NCBI RefSeq assembly: GCF_003944715.1
Contig: NZ_RWIT01000007.1
Location: forward strand, 62,001-126,000
Direction: 5' to 3'
From: Hymenobacter rigui
GTDB lineage: Bacteria; Bacteroidota; Bacteroidia; Cytophagales; Hymenobacteraceae
DNA: 64,000 bases
The notes under the pieces are model-generated. The model made no database searches, was not told where the DNA came from, and saw only the letters and a list, made by a program, of their open reading frames with translations. Numbering within the stretch: the stretch's first letter is position 1; every line of letters begins with the position of its first letter. Positions 25,551 through 34,651 of the stretch are shown in pieces. A program made the position numbers and the translations under genes.

Positions 25551-25558
25551 CAAAGATA
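25551..25558 (-). promoter_or_regulatory. Bacteroidota -7 promoter element for rpsF (TATCTTTG)
   Basis: Exact TAnnTTTG match 40 bp upstream of the rpsF start, giving a leader of about 35 nt. Confidence 0.6.
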
Positions 25559-25834
25559 ACGGAATTTACCGCACCTACTACTGCTCAACCCGTCTTTTTG
25601 TAGAAAACTCAGGTTGGTAAGAAATTGACTATCAAACCTAAAACTAATCGGCGGGTTGGTTGTCATCTATTCTGAATAGAGCAAGTACTGCTGTATTCCC
25701 TAATTAATAAGGAGGTAGAAGAGGAGGACTTACTGGCTGGGCGACGAATAGCATTTGGTATTCTGCGCAGCCACTTATCGGTTCTTAGAATGTTTCTAAG
25801 CTTTCCGAATAGGGCGAAAATTAGCCCGGGCTGG

Positions 25835-25865
25835 TTTGTTCTCTGGGTTTCCCGACCTACATTTG
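25835..25865 (+). promoter_or_regulatory. Canonical Bacteroidota promoter for the act operon
   Basis: TTTG at 25835-25838 and TACATTTG at 25858-25865, separated by 19 bp, match the -33/-7 consensus of the primary sigma factor in this phylum. Transcription should start near 25872, leaving a leader of about 40 nt before actA. This is the best promoter in the window. Confidence 0.75.
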
Positions 25866-25912
25866 TGGCCTTGAAGCACCCCCGCGTTTCTTTTTTCCAG
25901 TCAAATTGTGCT

Positions 25913-27247
25913 ATGGATAGCATCCGACTACGACCCCTTTCCCGCCTCTTTCTCGCTCTGTCTCTGTTCTTTGCCAGCGTAGGTTCTTCCTTTGCTCAGG
26001 GAACTGCGACCGACCCGAGCAAAGCAGGCGTGGCACCCGGCGCTACGGCGGCCGCTGCCCCCGCCGCCGCAGCTGGCGCCCCCGCTGGTGACGCTGCTGC
26101 CATTGCCGCTGGCGACGCTTTATTCAAAGGCAACTGCGCCCAGTGCCACGCCGTGAACGACGTAGTAGTTGGTCCGGCTCTGGGTGGCATTACCAAGCGC
26201 CGCCCCATGTCCTGGATTATTCCATGGGTGAAGAATTCCAGCAAGTTGGTAGCCAGCGGCGACGAATATGCCGTGAAGCTGTTCAACCAGTACCAGAAGC
26301 AGCAGATGCCCAGCTTCCAGCTGTCGGATGCGGAAATCACTTCGATTGTCGCTTACATCACGTCAGAAGAAGGCAAGCAAGGTCAGAAGACTGACCTGAA
26401 CGCTAAAAGCGGCGACCAAGCTGCTGTAGACGGTACGGCTGCTGCTGCCGGTGACGAAGCTGGTTCCAGCAAAACGATGAACGTATTGCTCATCGTGCTG
26501 GTGGTAGTGCTGATTGTGCTGGTGGTAACGCTGGTTATCATCGCCAACATCATGAAGGATGTGTTGCGTGGCCGGAAGGACATTGATGGCCGCGACCTGG
26601 AAGTGATTGACCAGCGCTTTGATTTCGCCAAAATCTACAAGTCGACGGCCGTACGCGGTATTGTCGGAACGGTATTCGTGCTGGCCGTATTGTACGAGAC
26701 CATCCAGGGTGCTATGGGTGTAGGCCTGCAGCAGGGCTACCAGCCCACCCAACCGATTGCCTTCTCGCACAAGCTGCACGCTGGCGAAAACCAGATCAAC
26801 TGCGCCTATTGCCACACTTCGGTGTACAAGAGCAAATCGGCCAATATTCCCTCGCCGAACATCTGTATGAACTGCCACTCGCAGATCAAGACGGAGTCGC
26901 CGGAAATCAAGAAAATCTACCGCGCCATTGAGCGTAAGCAGCCGATTCAGTGGGTTCGTATTCACAACCTGCCTGATCTGGCTTACTTCAACCACTCGCA
27001 GCACACGCAGGTGGGCGGCATTGAGTGCCAGACCTGCCACGGCCCCATCCAGAACATGGACGTGGTATATCAGTATTCAGCTCTCACCATGGGCTGGTGC
27101 ATCAACTGCCACCGCGAAACTCCGCTCAACACCAAGGGCAACGGCTACTACGACAACCTCGTGAAGCTGCACGACTCGGAGAATGGTGCTGTACCGTTCA
27201 CCGTATCGTCGAACGGCGGCACGGAGTGCTCGAAGTGCCACTACTAG
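25913..27247 (+). CDS. actA: Alternative complex III subunit A, multiheme cytochrome c with fused monoheme domain
   Basis: 444 residues. Part of the menaquinol:cytochrome c oxidoreductase that replaces the bc1 complex. After a signal peptide (ending FAQG) and an Ala/Pro-rich linker there is a class I cytochrome c domain with CAQCH at 75-79 and a distal-Met candidate in KQQMPSF. A membrane helix near 189-214 (MNVLLIVLVVVLIVL) leads to the pentaheme part with CxxCH at 297, 318, 372, 396 and 439. So six heme sites are seen, against five in the classical ActA. The protein ends one residue behind the last heme motif. The ATG at 25913 opens the signal peptide; an upstream in-frame start at 25790 would precede the promoter. 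First gene of actABCDEF-coxBA. Confidence 0.93.
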   Translation: MDSIRLRPLSRLFLALSLFFASVGSSFAQGTATDPSKAGVAPGATAAAAPAAAAGAPAGDAAAIAAGDALFKGNCAQCHAVNDVVVGPALGGITKRRPMSWIIPWVKNSSKLVASGDEYAVKLFNQYQKQQMPSFQLSDAEITSIVAYITSEEGKQGQKTDLNAKSGDQAAVDGTAAAAGDEAGSSKTMNVLLIVLVVVLIVLVVTLVIIANIMKDVLRGRKDIDGRDLEVIDQRFDFAKIYKSTAVRGIVGTVFVLAVLYETIQGAMGVGLQQGYQPTQPIAFSHKLHAGENQINCAYCHTSVYKSKSANIPSPNICMNCHSQIKTESPEIKKIYRAIERKQPIQWVRIHNLPDLAYFNHSQHTQVGGIECQTCHGPIQNMDVVYQYSALTMGWCINCHRETPLNTKGNGYYDNLVKLHDSENGAVPFTVSSNGGTECSKCHY

Positions 27248-27402
27248 TAAGCTAGGGCCTTGGGCGCCTCGGTTTCTGATCTTACTGTCAGCAGCCAGGG
27301 CGCTCAGGGCCCCACCTACCTTTAAAAACAGCCTACTTAGCGACTTACCGGACCGCAAATCCAAGTCCCTAAGTCTCTAAGACCCTAAGTTCCAAAAACA
27401 CG

Positions 27403-30400
27403 ATGCAAGAGTCGCCTAAGTACTGGAAGGGAATTGAGGAACTGGAGAACTCACCGGAGTTCGTGAAGAATGCACTCACTGAGTTTGCTGACTTCCTACC
27501 GGTGAAGGAATCCCATGGCACCTCGGATGCCACGGTGGCCCCGCGCCGCGACTTCCTCAAGCTCATGGGCTTCGGCTTGGCCGCAGCCACCCTCGCCAGC
27601 TGCGAGACCCCCATTAAAAAGGCTATTCCCTACCTCAACAAGCCCGAGGAGGTAGATCCGGGTATTGCCAACTTCTACGCTTCTACCTTCTTCAACGGCC
27701 AGGACTATAACAGTGTGCTGGTGAAAACCCGTGAGGGCCGTCCGATTAAGCTGGAAGGTAATCCAGAATCGCCCATCACGCGTGGCGGTCTGTCGGCCCG
27801 CGCGCAGGCTTCGGTATTGAGCCTGTATGATGGTGCCCGCCTGCAGCACTTCGCTAAGAAAGGTGCCAAAATCGATAAGGATCAGCTGGACCAGGAAGTG
27901 CGTAATGCACTGGCTGGCGCCGGCCGCGTGGCTATTGTATCGCACACCATCATCAGCCCTTCTACCAAGAAGGTAATTGCTGAGTTTGCTGGTCGTTTCG
28001 CTGGTACGGAGCACGTGATGTACGACGTGAATTCGGCATCCGGCCTGCTGCGTGCTAATGGCGGCGTAATACCTGCCTATGACTTCAGCAAAGCGGATAT
28101 TATTGTAAGCTTCGGTGCTGATTTCCTGGGTACCTGGTTGTCGCCCGTTGAGTTTGCCCGTCAGTACGTAACCAACCGTAAGGTTTCGAGCGAGAAGCGT
28201 AGCATGTCGCGCCACTATCAGTTCGAAACCAACATGTCGCTGACCGGCTCCAACGCCGACGTACGCGTGCCGCTGAAGCCTTCCGAACTGGGAGAAGCCG
28301 TGCTGGCCGTGTATAACTCGGTAGTTGGTGGCGGCAGTGCTTCCTCGTACACCGACAAGCGCATTCAAACGGCTGCTGCTGACTTGGCTAAAGCTGGTTC
28401 GCGTGGTCTGGTTGTATCTGGTTCGAATGACCCTGCTATCCAGACGCTGGTAGCTGCCATCAACCAGAAGCTTGCCTCTGCTGCCGTTGACGTAGCCAAC
28501 CCCTCTATGATTCGTCAGGGGGATGATGCCAAAATGAGCAATCTGCTCAAGGCCATCAGCGCAGGTCAGGTAGGTGCTGTCATTTTCTACAACGCCAACC
28601 CGGTATTCGACCACCCGATGGGGGCGGATCTGGCGGCTGCGCTGAAAGCCGGCAAAGTTCGCACGACCATCTCGCTGAACGACCGTCTGGATGAAACCGG
28701 CGAGCTGTGCACCTACGCCGCTCCCGACCACCACTTCCTGGAATCGTGGAATGACTACGAGCCCAAACGCGGCTATCTGAGCCTGGCTCAGCCGGTTATT
28801 ACGCCGCTGTTTGCCACGCGTCAGGCTCAGGATTCACTCCTGACCTGGGCCGGTAACCCCACCACGTACTACAACTACCTGCGCACGCAGTGGAAAGGTG
28901 TACTGGGTGGCGACTTCAACAAAGCCTGGGATAAGGCAGTGCACGACGGTGTAGCTATGGGTTCCGCCGCTCCGGCTGCTCCCGCACAAACGGCTGCTGC
29001 TCTGGATGCAAATGCGGCCATTTCGGCTATCAAATCGGCTCCGAAGCCCTCGGGTATTGAGCTAGCCGTGTATGAAAAAATAGGTGTTGGCAACGGTGCT
29101 GATGCAAACAACCCCTGGCTGCAGGAATTGCCCGATCCGGTAACCAAAGCTACCTGGGGCAACTACGTAACTGTACCACGCGCCTACGCTGTAGCCCAGA
29201 AATGGGAGCAGGGTGATGTGGTTAAAGTAACGGTAAACGGCAAATCGGTTGAACTGCCCATTCTGATCCAGCCGGGTCAGGCGGCCGGTACCATCGGTAT
29301 TGCTCTCGGCTATGGCCGAACGAAAGCTGGCAAAGTTGGCAACGACCTAGGGCAGAACGTACTGCCGCTACTGACGATGCGCAATGATGCTATCAGCTAT
29401 GTTGCTTCGGCAACGCTGGCAGCTACCGGCACGCAGGAGCCCATTGCCCAGACGCAGACGCACCATACCATCATGGACCGCAAGCCGGTGGTGCAGGAAG
29501 CTACGCTGGCGCAGTACATCAAAGACCCCAAAGAGGTAACGGAATACGAAAAGATTTCGACCCCCGACGGCCTGCAGAAGCCTAACAAGGTTTCGCTGTG
29601 GCAGGACTACGAATACAAGAACCACCACTGGGGCATGGCCATCGACCTCAACTCCTGCATCGGCTGCGGCTCGTGCGTAGTGGGTTGTCAGGCTGAGAAC
29701 AACGTAGCGGTAGTAGGAAAGCAGGAAGTAATCAACCGTCGCGAGATGCACTGGATGCGTATCGACCGGTATTACAGCTCCGATGCGCACAAATCCGACT
29801 TCGAGACCAAAGGCAAGCTCGATACTTACGCGGCTATGGAAGACCCCTCCGAGAATCCCTCGGTTATCTTCCAGCCGATGATGTGTCAGCACTGCAACCA
29901 CGCTCCTTGCGAAACGGTGTGCCCTGTACTGGCTACCACCCACAGCTCGGAAGGTCTGAACCAGATGACCTACAACCGTTGCGTGGGCACGCGCTACTGC
30001 GCAAACAACTGCCCCTACAAGGTTCGTCGCTTCAACTGGTTCTCGTACTACACCAACGAGAAGTTCGAAACCGTAAACGGCCACATGTTCACCGACCTGG
30101 GCCGCATGGTACTGAACCCCGACGTAACGGTACGGGCCCGCGGTGTGATGGAGAAATGCTCGCTTTGCGTGCAGCGTATCCAGCTCGGTAAACTGGAAGC
30201 CAAGAAACAGAAGCGTCGTCCGAAGGATGGCGAGATTGTCTCGGCTTGCGCCCAGTCCTGCCCCACGCAGGCCATCGTATTCGGTGATATGCGTGACCCC
30301 GAGTCGCGGATCTCGCAACTGCTGCGTCGTGAAGATGGTGAGCGTGCCTTCCACGTGCTTGACGCCATCAACGTACAGCCGAACATCACGTACCTGACGA

Positions 30401-30438
30401 AGATCCGTAACACGGAAACGTCGGAGTTCAACGCCTAG
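27403..30438 (+). CDS. actB: Alternative complex III subunit B, MopB-like iron-sulfur protein
   Basis: 1011 residues. Carries electrons from menaquinol to the hemes. A twin-arginine signal (ARRDFLKLMGFGLAAATLAS, Arg48-Arg49) ends in Cys67, so it is probably Tat-exported and lipid-anchored. Residues 70 to about 700 resemble a molybdopterin-oxidoreductase fold, but the family holds no molybdenum. The C-terminal domain holds four Fe-S clusters: CIGCGSCVVGC from 752, CQHCNHAPCETVC from 828, then RCVGTRYCANNC and CSLC...CAQSC. The 155-bp gap from actA contains repeated CTAAG units and a TACCTTTA sequence. It is the central subunit of the complex. Confidence 0.94.
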   Translation: MQESPKYWKGIEELENSPEFVKNALTEFADFLPVKESHGTSDATVAPRRDFLKLMGFGLAAATLASCETPIKKAIPYLNKPEEVDPGIANFYASTFFNGQDYNSVLVKTREGRPIKLEGNPESPITRGGLSARAQASVLSLYDGARLQHFAKKGAKIDKDQLDQEVRNALAGAGRVAIVSHTIISPSTKKVIAEFAGRFAGTEHVMYDVNSASGLLRANGGVIPAYDFSKADIIVSFGADFLGTWLSPVEFARQYVTNRKVSSEKRSMSRHYQFETNMSLTGSNADVRVPLKPSELGEAVLAVYNSVVGGGSASSYTDKRIQTAAADLAKAGSRGLVVSGSNDPAIQTLVAAINQKLASAAVDVANPSMIRQGDDAKMSNLLKAISAGQVGAVIFYNANPVFDHPMGADLAAALKAGKVRTTISLNDRLDETGELCTYAAPDHHFLESWNDYEPKRGYLSLAQPVITPLFATRQAQDSLLTWAGNPTTYYNYLRTQWKGVLGGDFNKAWDKAVHDGVAMGSAAPAAPAQTAAALDANAAISAIKSAPKPSGIELAVYEKIGVGNGADANNPWLQELPDPVTKATWGNYVTVPRAYAVAQKWEQGDVVKVTVNGKSVELPILIQPGQAAGTIGIALGYGRTKAGKVGNDLGQNVLPLLTMRNDAISYVASATLAATGTQEPIAQTQTHHTIMDRKPVVQEATLAQYIKDPKEVTEYEKISTPDGLQKPNKVSLWQDYEYKNHHWGMAIDLNSCIGCGSCVVGCQAENNVAVVGKQEVINRREMHWMRIDRYYSSDAHKSDFETKGKLDTYAAMEDPSENPSVIFQPMMCQHCNHAPCETVCPVLATTHSSEGLNQMTYNRCVGTRYCANNCPYKVRRFNWFSYYTNEKFETVNGHMFTDLGRMVLNPDVTVRARGVMEKCSLCVQRIQLGKLEAKKQKRRPKDGEIVSACAQSCPTQAIVFGDMRDPESRISQLLRREDGERAFHVLDAINVQPNITYLTKIRNTETSEFNA

Positions 30439-30452
30439 AAACAGAGCCACGG

Positions 30453-30489
30453 GGGAGGGCAGAAGCGCCCACTGCACTATTGCCCTCCC
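30453..30489 (+). other. Hairpin between actB and actC
   Basis: GGGAGGGCA (30453-30461) and TGCCCTCCC (30481-30489) form a 9-bp GC-rich stem with a 19-nt loop, with no T-tract. It is inside an operon, so it may slow decay or adjust the ratio of actB to actC. Confidence 0.5.
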
Positions 30490-30516
30490 TCACTACTCCT
30501 TTAAGTCCAAAAAACT

Positions 30517-31974
30517 ATGCAGCACGTATCGCCTGTACGGGAGCCGCTCGTTACCGGGGGGAAAACGTACCACGACGTCACCCAGGACGTGTGCCGCCAG
30601 GTAGAAGCCGCCCCGAATATTCGGTGGATGGCCGCCCTGAGCGTCGCCCTCTTCCTCCTCGGTGTATTCTTCTATTCTGTATACCGCACCCTCTGGTATG
30701 GTATCGGTGAATGGGGTCTGAACAAAACCGTAGGCTGGGCCTGGGACATCACCAACTTCGTATGGTGGGTAGGTATCGGTCACGCCGGTACGCTGATTTC
30801 AGCAGTTCTGCTGCTGTTCCGCCAGAAGTGGCGCACTTCTATCAACCGGGCAGCTGAGGCAATGACCATCTTTGCTGTAATCTGCGCCGCCATGTTCCCG
30901 GTACTGCACATGGGCCGTCCGTGGTTGGCTTTCTACGTATTTCCCCTGCAAAACACGCTTGGTTCGCTGTGGGTAAACTTTAACTCGCCGCTGCTGTGGG
31001 ACGTGTTTGCTATTTCGACCTACTTCTCCGTGTCGCTGGTGTTCTGGTACACGGGTCTAGTGCCTGACTTCGCAACCATCCGTGACCGTGCCAAAGGCCC
31101 TATCGCTAAAGTAGCTTACTCGCTGCTGAGCTTCGGCTGGAAAGGCTCGGCTAAGCACTGGAGCCGCTACGAAACGGTTTCGCTGATTCTGGCCGGTGTT
31201 TCTACCCCGCTGGTACTCTCGGTACACACTATCGTATCGATGGACTTTGCTACCTCGGTAGTACCGGGCTGGCACACCACCATCTTCCCTCCCTACTTTG
31301 TAGCTGGTGCTATCTTCTCCGGCTTTGCCATGGTATTGACGCTGATGCTCATTACCCGCGTAGTGTTTAAGCTGGAAGACTACATCACCATCGAGCACAT
31401 TGCCCTCATGAACAAAATCATGATGATTACGGGCTCGATTGTAGGTGTGGCTTATATCACGGAGTTCTTCATTGCTTGGTACTCGGGCGTAGAATTTGAA
31501 CAGTACGCCTTCATTAACCGCGCTACCGGTCCTTACTGGTGGGCTTACTGGTCGATGATGACCTGCAACGTAATTACGCCACAGCTGGTGTGGTTCCGTC
31601 GGGTGCGTTACAGCATTCCGCTGACGTTCATCCTCTCCATTATCGTGAACATCGGTATGTGGTTCGAGCGTTTCGTGATTATCGTAACCTCCCTGCACCG
31701 TGACTATCTGCCATCGAGCTGGGCTATGTTCTCGCCCACTATTATCGACATCGGCATCTATGTTGGTACCATTGGCCTGTTCTTCACGCTGTTCCTGCTG
31801 TTTGCCAAGTTCTTCCCGGTAATCAACATGGCGGAAGTGAAGTCGGTCCTGAAATACACGGTGGACAATGGCCCGACCTACACTGGTCACGACCCGCACC
31901 ACCACGCTCATCAGTCTGCCACCACTCACGGGGTTCCGGCCTCGGCCTCTGTAAACTACGATAAGCATGACTAA
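30517..31974 (+). CDS. actC: Alternative complex III subunit C, NrfD/PsrC-like quinol-binding membrane protein
   Basis: 485 residues with about ten membrane helices. It provides the main menaquinol site of complex III, next to ActB. Visible features are the N-terminal cytosolic segment, helix pairs beginning [16 protein letters not shown] and a polar helix region with [17 protein letters not shown] and [11 protein letters not shown], conserved in this family. The long His-rich tail ([15 protein letters not shown]) could bind metal. It overlaps actD by 8 bp (31967-31974), so translation is probably coupled. Confidence 0.94.
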   Translation: MQHVSPVREPLVTGGKTYHDVTQDVCRQVEAAPNIRWMAALSVALFLLGVFFYSVYRTLWYGIGEWGLNKTVGWAWDITNFVWWVGIGHAGTLISAVLLLFRQKWRTSINRAAEAMTIFAVICAAMFPVLHMGRPWLAFYVFPLQNTLGSLWVNFNSPLLWDVFAISTYFSVSLVFWYTGLVPDFATIRDRAKGPIAKVAYSLLSFGWKGSAKHWSRYETVSLILAGVSTPLVLSVHTIVSMDFATSVVPGWHTTIFPPYFVAGAIFSGFAMVLTLMLITRVVFKLEDYITIEHIALMNKIMMITGSIVGVAYITEFFIAWYSGVEFEQYAFINRATGPYWWAYWSMMTCNVITPQLVWFRRVRYSIPLTFILSIIVNIGMWFERFVIIVTSLHRDYLPSSWAMFSPTIIDIGIYVGTIGLFFTLFLLFAKFFPVINMAEVKSVLKYTVDNGPTYTGHDPHHHAHQSATTHGVPASASVNYDKHD

Positions 31975-32491
31975 GCGCTTCGCCCTCGGCATCTTCGACG
32001 ACGAAGACGTGCTGCTGCACGCCGTTGAAAACGTCCGCGAAGCGGGCGTTAAGATCTACGAAGTTTTCACGCCGTTTCCAATCCACGGGATGGATGATGC
32101 TCTCGGCATCGAACGTTCCCGTCTGCCCATTGCGGCCTTCTTCTTTGGCCTGACGGGTCTGTGCTTCGCTCTGTGGCTGCAGATCTACACGCTGGGTTTC
32201 GACTGGCCCATGATTATCGGTGGTAAGCCGCACATTGCGCTGCCAGCTTTCATTCCGGTATCATTCGAGTTGACGGTACTTTTCTGCTGTCATGGTATGG
32301 TGATTACTTTCTATACCATCAGCAAACTCTATCCGCGCTGGAAAACGCCGGTGCTGGATGTCCGCTCTACTGACGACAAGTTTGTAGTGGCTATTGAGGT
32401 GAACGAAAATACCGATATGACCAAGCTGACCCAACTGCTGCGTGACAACGGCGCTTCGGAGGTGAACCAAAAAGAAATGTCTAAGTTCTAA
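31967..32491 (+). CDS. actD: Alternative complex III subunit D (DUF3341)
   Basis: 174 residues. Small membrane subunit with a soluble N-terminus ([17 protein letters not shown]), two membrane helices (about 45-70 and 90-120) and a soluble C-terminus. The block [18 protein letters not shown] is the DUF3341 signature. It has no cofactor site and probably holds the membrane arm together. The stop codon shares its last base with the start of actE (TAATG at 32489). Confidence 0.93.
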   Translation: MTKRFALGIFDDEDVLLHAVENVREAGVKIYEVFTPFPIHGMDDALGIERSRLPIAAFFFGLTGLCFALWLQIYTLGFDWPMIIGGKPHIALPAFIPVSFELTVLFCCHGMVITFYTISKLYPRWKTPVLDVRSTDDKFVVAIEVNENTDMTKLTQLLRDNGASEVNQKEMSKF

Positions 32492-33234
32492 TGACGCATT
32501 CGCTGAAACTAACTCTGCAAGCGTCGGCGGTTCTGCTGGCATCGGTGTTCACCACCGCCTGCAACCGCGCCGATGACCCCGGCCTGGAGTACGCTCCGGA
32601 GATGTACGAATCGATTCCGTACGACCCACTGCGCCAGATTAACGCCAACACGGTTAACCCCATGGGCATCAACGAGCGCACCCCTGCGGTGGGCACGGTG
32701 GCCCGCGGTAAGGCTAACTACTATACCCACATTGCCAAAGACGATGTGGCCACCGCTGAAACCACATTGCGTAACCCGTTCCCCTATACCAAGGAGAATC
32801 TGGAAGAAGGCAAAGTGCTGTACTCACGCAATTGCCAGCACTGCCATGGTGAGCAGGGCGACGGTCAGGGTCCGGTAGGGGCGAAGTTCAAAGGGGTACC
32901 GAACTACTCGGCTGGTGCCTACAAAACGATGAACGACGGCCACATCTACCACGTGATTCAGTGGGGACGCAACCGCATGATGCCGCACGGCTCGCAGGTG
33001 AACCCGGAGGAACGCTGGAAAATTGCCATGTATGTACGTGCTCTGCAACTCGGCAAAGGCCCCGATGGGCTGGCTGACATGGTGAAAGCCGGTGGCGCAA
33101 GCGCCAATGTACCCACGGCAGACTCTACCATGACCAGTGGTCAGGTGAAAGAAAACCCCACGAAGGCGGGCTCCGATAAGGCATCGGAAACGCCCGGTCA
33201 GGGGGACAAAGCAAACAACGGAACGGCTATTTAA
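32491..33234 (+). CDS. actE: Alternative complex III subunit E, monoheme cytochrome c lipoprotein
   Basis: 247 residues. A lipoprotein signal (VLLASVFTTAC, Cys near residue 24) anchors it outside the inner membrane. A class I cytochrome c domain has a single CQHCH motif near residue 116 and a Met ligand candidate in NRMMPHGSQ. It likely passes electrons on to the oxidase. The C-terminal 50 residues are polar and Lys/Ser-rich. Start codon overlaps the actD stop; actF begins 9 bp after its stop. Confidence 0.94.
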   Translation: MTHSLKLTLQASAVLLASVFTTACNRADDPGLEYAPEMYESIPYDPLRQINANTVNPMGINERTPAVGTVARGKANYYTHIAKDDVATAETTLRNPFPYTKENLEEGKVLYSRNCQHCHGEQGDGQGPVGAKFKGVPNYSAGAYKTMNDGHIYHVIQWGRNRMMPHGSQVNPEERWKIAMYVRALQLGKGPDGLADMVKAGGASANVPTADSTMTSGQVKENPTKAGSDKASETPGQGDKANNGTAI

Positions 33235-33243
33235 CTGACTTCT

Positions 33244-34560
33244 ATGGCAACTCTGACGCATCAAGAAAGCGTTACGGCTGAATACCTGGAGGTTACGCCG
33301 GGTACCCGTAAAAACTTCATGTTGATTATCGTAGCAGGCGTTGTTCTGCTGGCAATCGGCATCATTATGTCCATGATGGGGATTGGGGCAGCGCATCACG
33401 AAGGTGCTGCCGCTGCTCACGGCGCCGCGCATGGTGCTGCTGAACATCACGGCAGTGCTCCCTGGCTGAAACGCCTGATTGTAAGCTTGTGGCACAACAA
33501 TGTATTCTTTACCGGCGTCGCCGCTATTGGTACAGTGTTCGTGGCTATTCAATACGTAGCCTATGCCGGCTGGTCGGTGCTGATTAAGCGCGTAGCGGAG
33601 GCACTGAGTGCTTGGCTGATTCCGGGTTTGGTGATTATGATTGTGGTGTTTGGCATCAGCTATTTCACGCACGACATCTTCCACTGGACGCTGCCGGGCA
33701 TTATGGAGAAAGGCAATGCCAACTATGATGAAATCATTGCTGGTAAATCAGGCTTCCTGAATCTGCCCTTCTACATTGCCCGCATGGTCATCTTCCTGGG
33801 GCTGTGGGCTTTCTTTACCAAACGTCTGCGCGACCTGTCGCTGGCCGAAGATCTGAACGGCGGTACGGAGTACTTCCACAAGAGCATTAATGTATCAGCG
33901 CTGTTTCTGGTGATTTTCGCCGTTTCATCGCCTATTGCGGCCTGGGACTGGGTAATGTCGATTGACACGCACTGGTTCTCCACTATGTTCGGCTGGTACA
34001 TCTTTGCCTCTTGGTGGGTATCGGGTCTGGCTGCCATCACGCTGTGCACCATCCTGCTGAAACAAGCCGGCTACCTGCAGTGGGTGAAGGAAGGGCATCT
34101 GCACGACTTAGGTAAATTCATGTTCGGTTTCAGCATCTTCTGGACCTACGTGTGGTTCTCGCAGTTCATGCTGATCTGGTATGCTAACCTTCCGGAAGAA
34201 TCGGTGTACTTCAACCAGCGCCTCGGTGGCTTTGATGGTCAGTATACCTGGATGTTCTTCGGCAACCTGCTCATCAACTTCGTATTCCCCTTCTTGGTGC
34301 TGATGACCCGGGATGCGAAGCGTCAGATGATTATGATGAAAATCGTGAGTATTGCCATTCTGGTAGGCCATTGGTCGGACTTTTATTTGGCAATCATGCC
34401 CGGAACGATGAAGGCTGGAAACGGGTTTGTTATTGAGATAGGCGTAGCACTGATTTTCTTGGGTGCTTTCCTGACTCTGATGACTAACCGTTTGGCTCAG
34501 GCATCTCTGGTGCCAGTGCATCATCCTTTCCTGGATGAAAGCGTCCACCACACCACCTAA
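33244..34560 (+). CDS. actF: Alternative complex III subunit F, NrfD-like membrane protein
   Basis: 438 residues with about ten membrane helices, a paralogue of ActC in the same complex. Between the first and second helices there is a His/Ala-rich loop (AHHEGAAAAHGAAHGAAEHH, about residues 56-76), often seen in Bacteroidota ActF and possibly metal-binding. Conserved blocks include ISYFTHDIFHW, AAWDWVMSIDTHWFSTMFG and IYFAS-like aromatic helices. It is probably structural or forms a second quinone-like pocket. A spacer with microrepeats separates it from coxB. Confidence 0.94.
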   Translation: MATLTHQESVTAEYLEVTPGTRKNFMLIIVAGVVLLAIGIIMSMMGIGAAHHEGAAAAHGAAHGAAEHHGSAPWLKRLIVSLWHNNVFFTGVAAIGTVFVAIQYVAYAGWSVLIKRVAEALSAWLIPGLVIMIVVFGISYFTHDIFHWTLPGIMEKGNANYDEIIAGKSGFLNLPFYIARMVIFLGLWAFFTKRLRDLSLAEDLNGGTEYFHKSINVSALFLVIFAVSSPIAAWDWVMSIDTHWFSTMFGWYIFASWWVSGLAAITLCTILLKQAGYLQWVKEGHLHDLGKFMFGFSIFWTYVWFSQFMLIWYANLPEESVYFNQRLGGFDGQYTWMFFGNLLINFVFPFLVLMTRDAKRQMIMMKIVSIAILVGHWSDFYLAIMPGTMKAGNGFVIEIGVALIFLGAFLTLMTNRLAQASLVPVHHPFLDESVHHTT

Positions 34561-34651
34561 ATTTGAAGAAGCTAAGAGTTGGAAGCTGGGAGTGAGAATA
34601 TTCTCCACCTAGCTCCTGACTCCTGGCTCCTAGCTTCTAACTTCTTTCCAA
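34561..34651. repeat. Intergenic inverted repeat made of microrepeats
   Basis: Between actF and coxB. The left half has GAAGCTAAGAG and GGAAGCTGGGAG units and the right half TAGCTCCTGACTCCTGGC then TCCTAGCTTCTAACTTC; the halves are imperfectly complementary. It may form a hairpin within the act-cox message. Confidence 0.6.

Larger units (their letters stand above)
25511..25912. other. Divergent intergenic region between rpsF and actA
   Basis: About 400 bp without a credible gene. It holds the rpsF promoter on the left (25551-25558), the actA promoter on the right (25835-25865) and about 270 bp of comparatively AT-rich sequence between. No inverted repeat strong enough to call an operator was seen. 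Confidence 0.65.

Noticed and set aside
27496..28734. Long minus-strand open frame (412 codons) opposite actB
   Set aside because: It is antisense to a strongly conserved gene, has no recognisable motif, and its composition follows from the codon use of actB.
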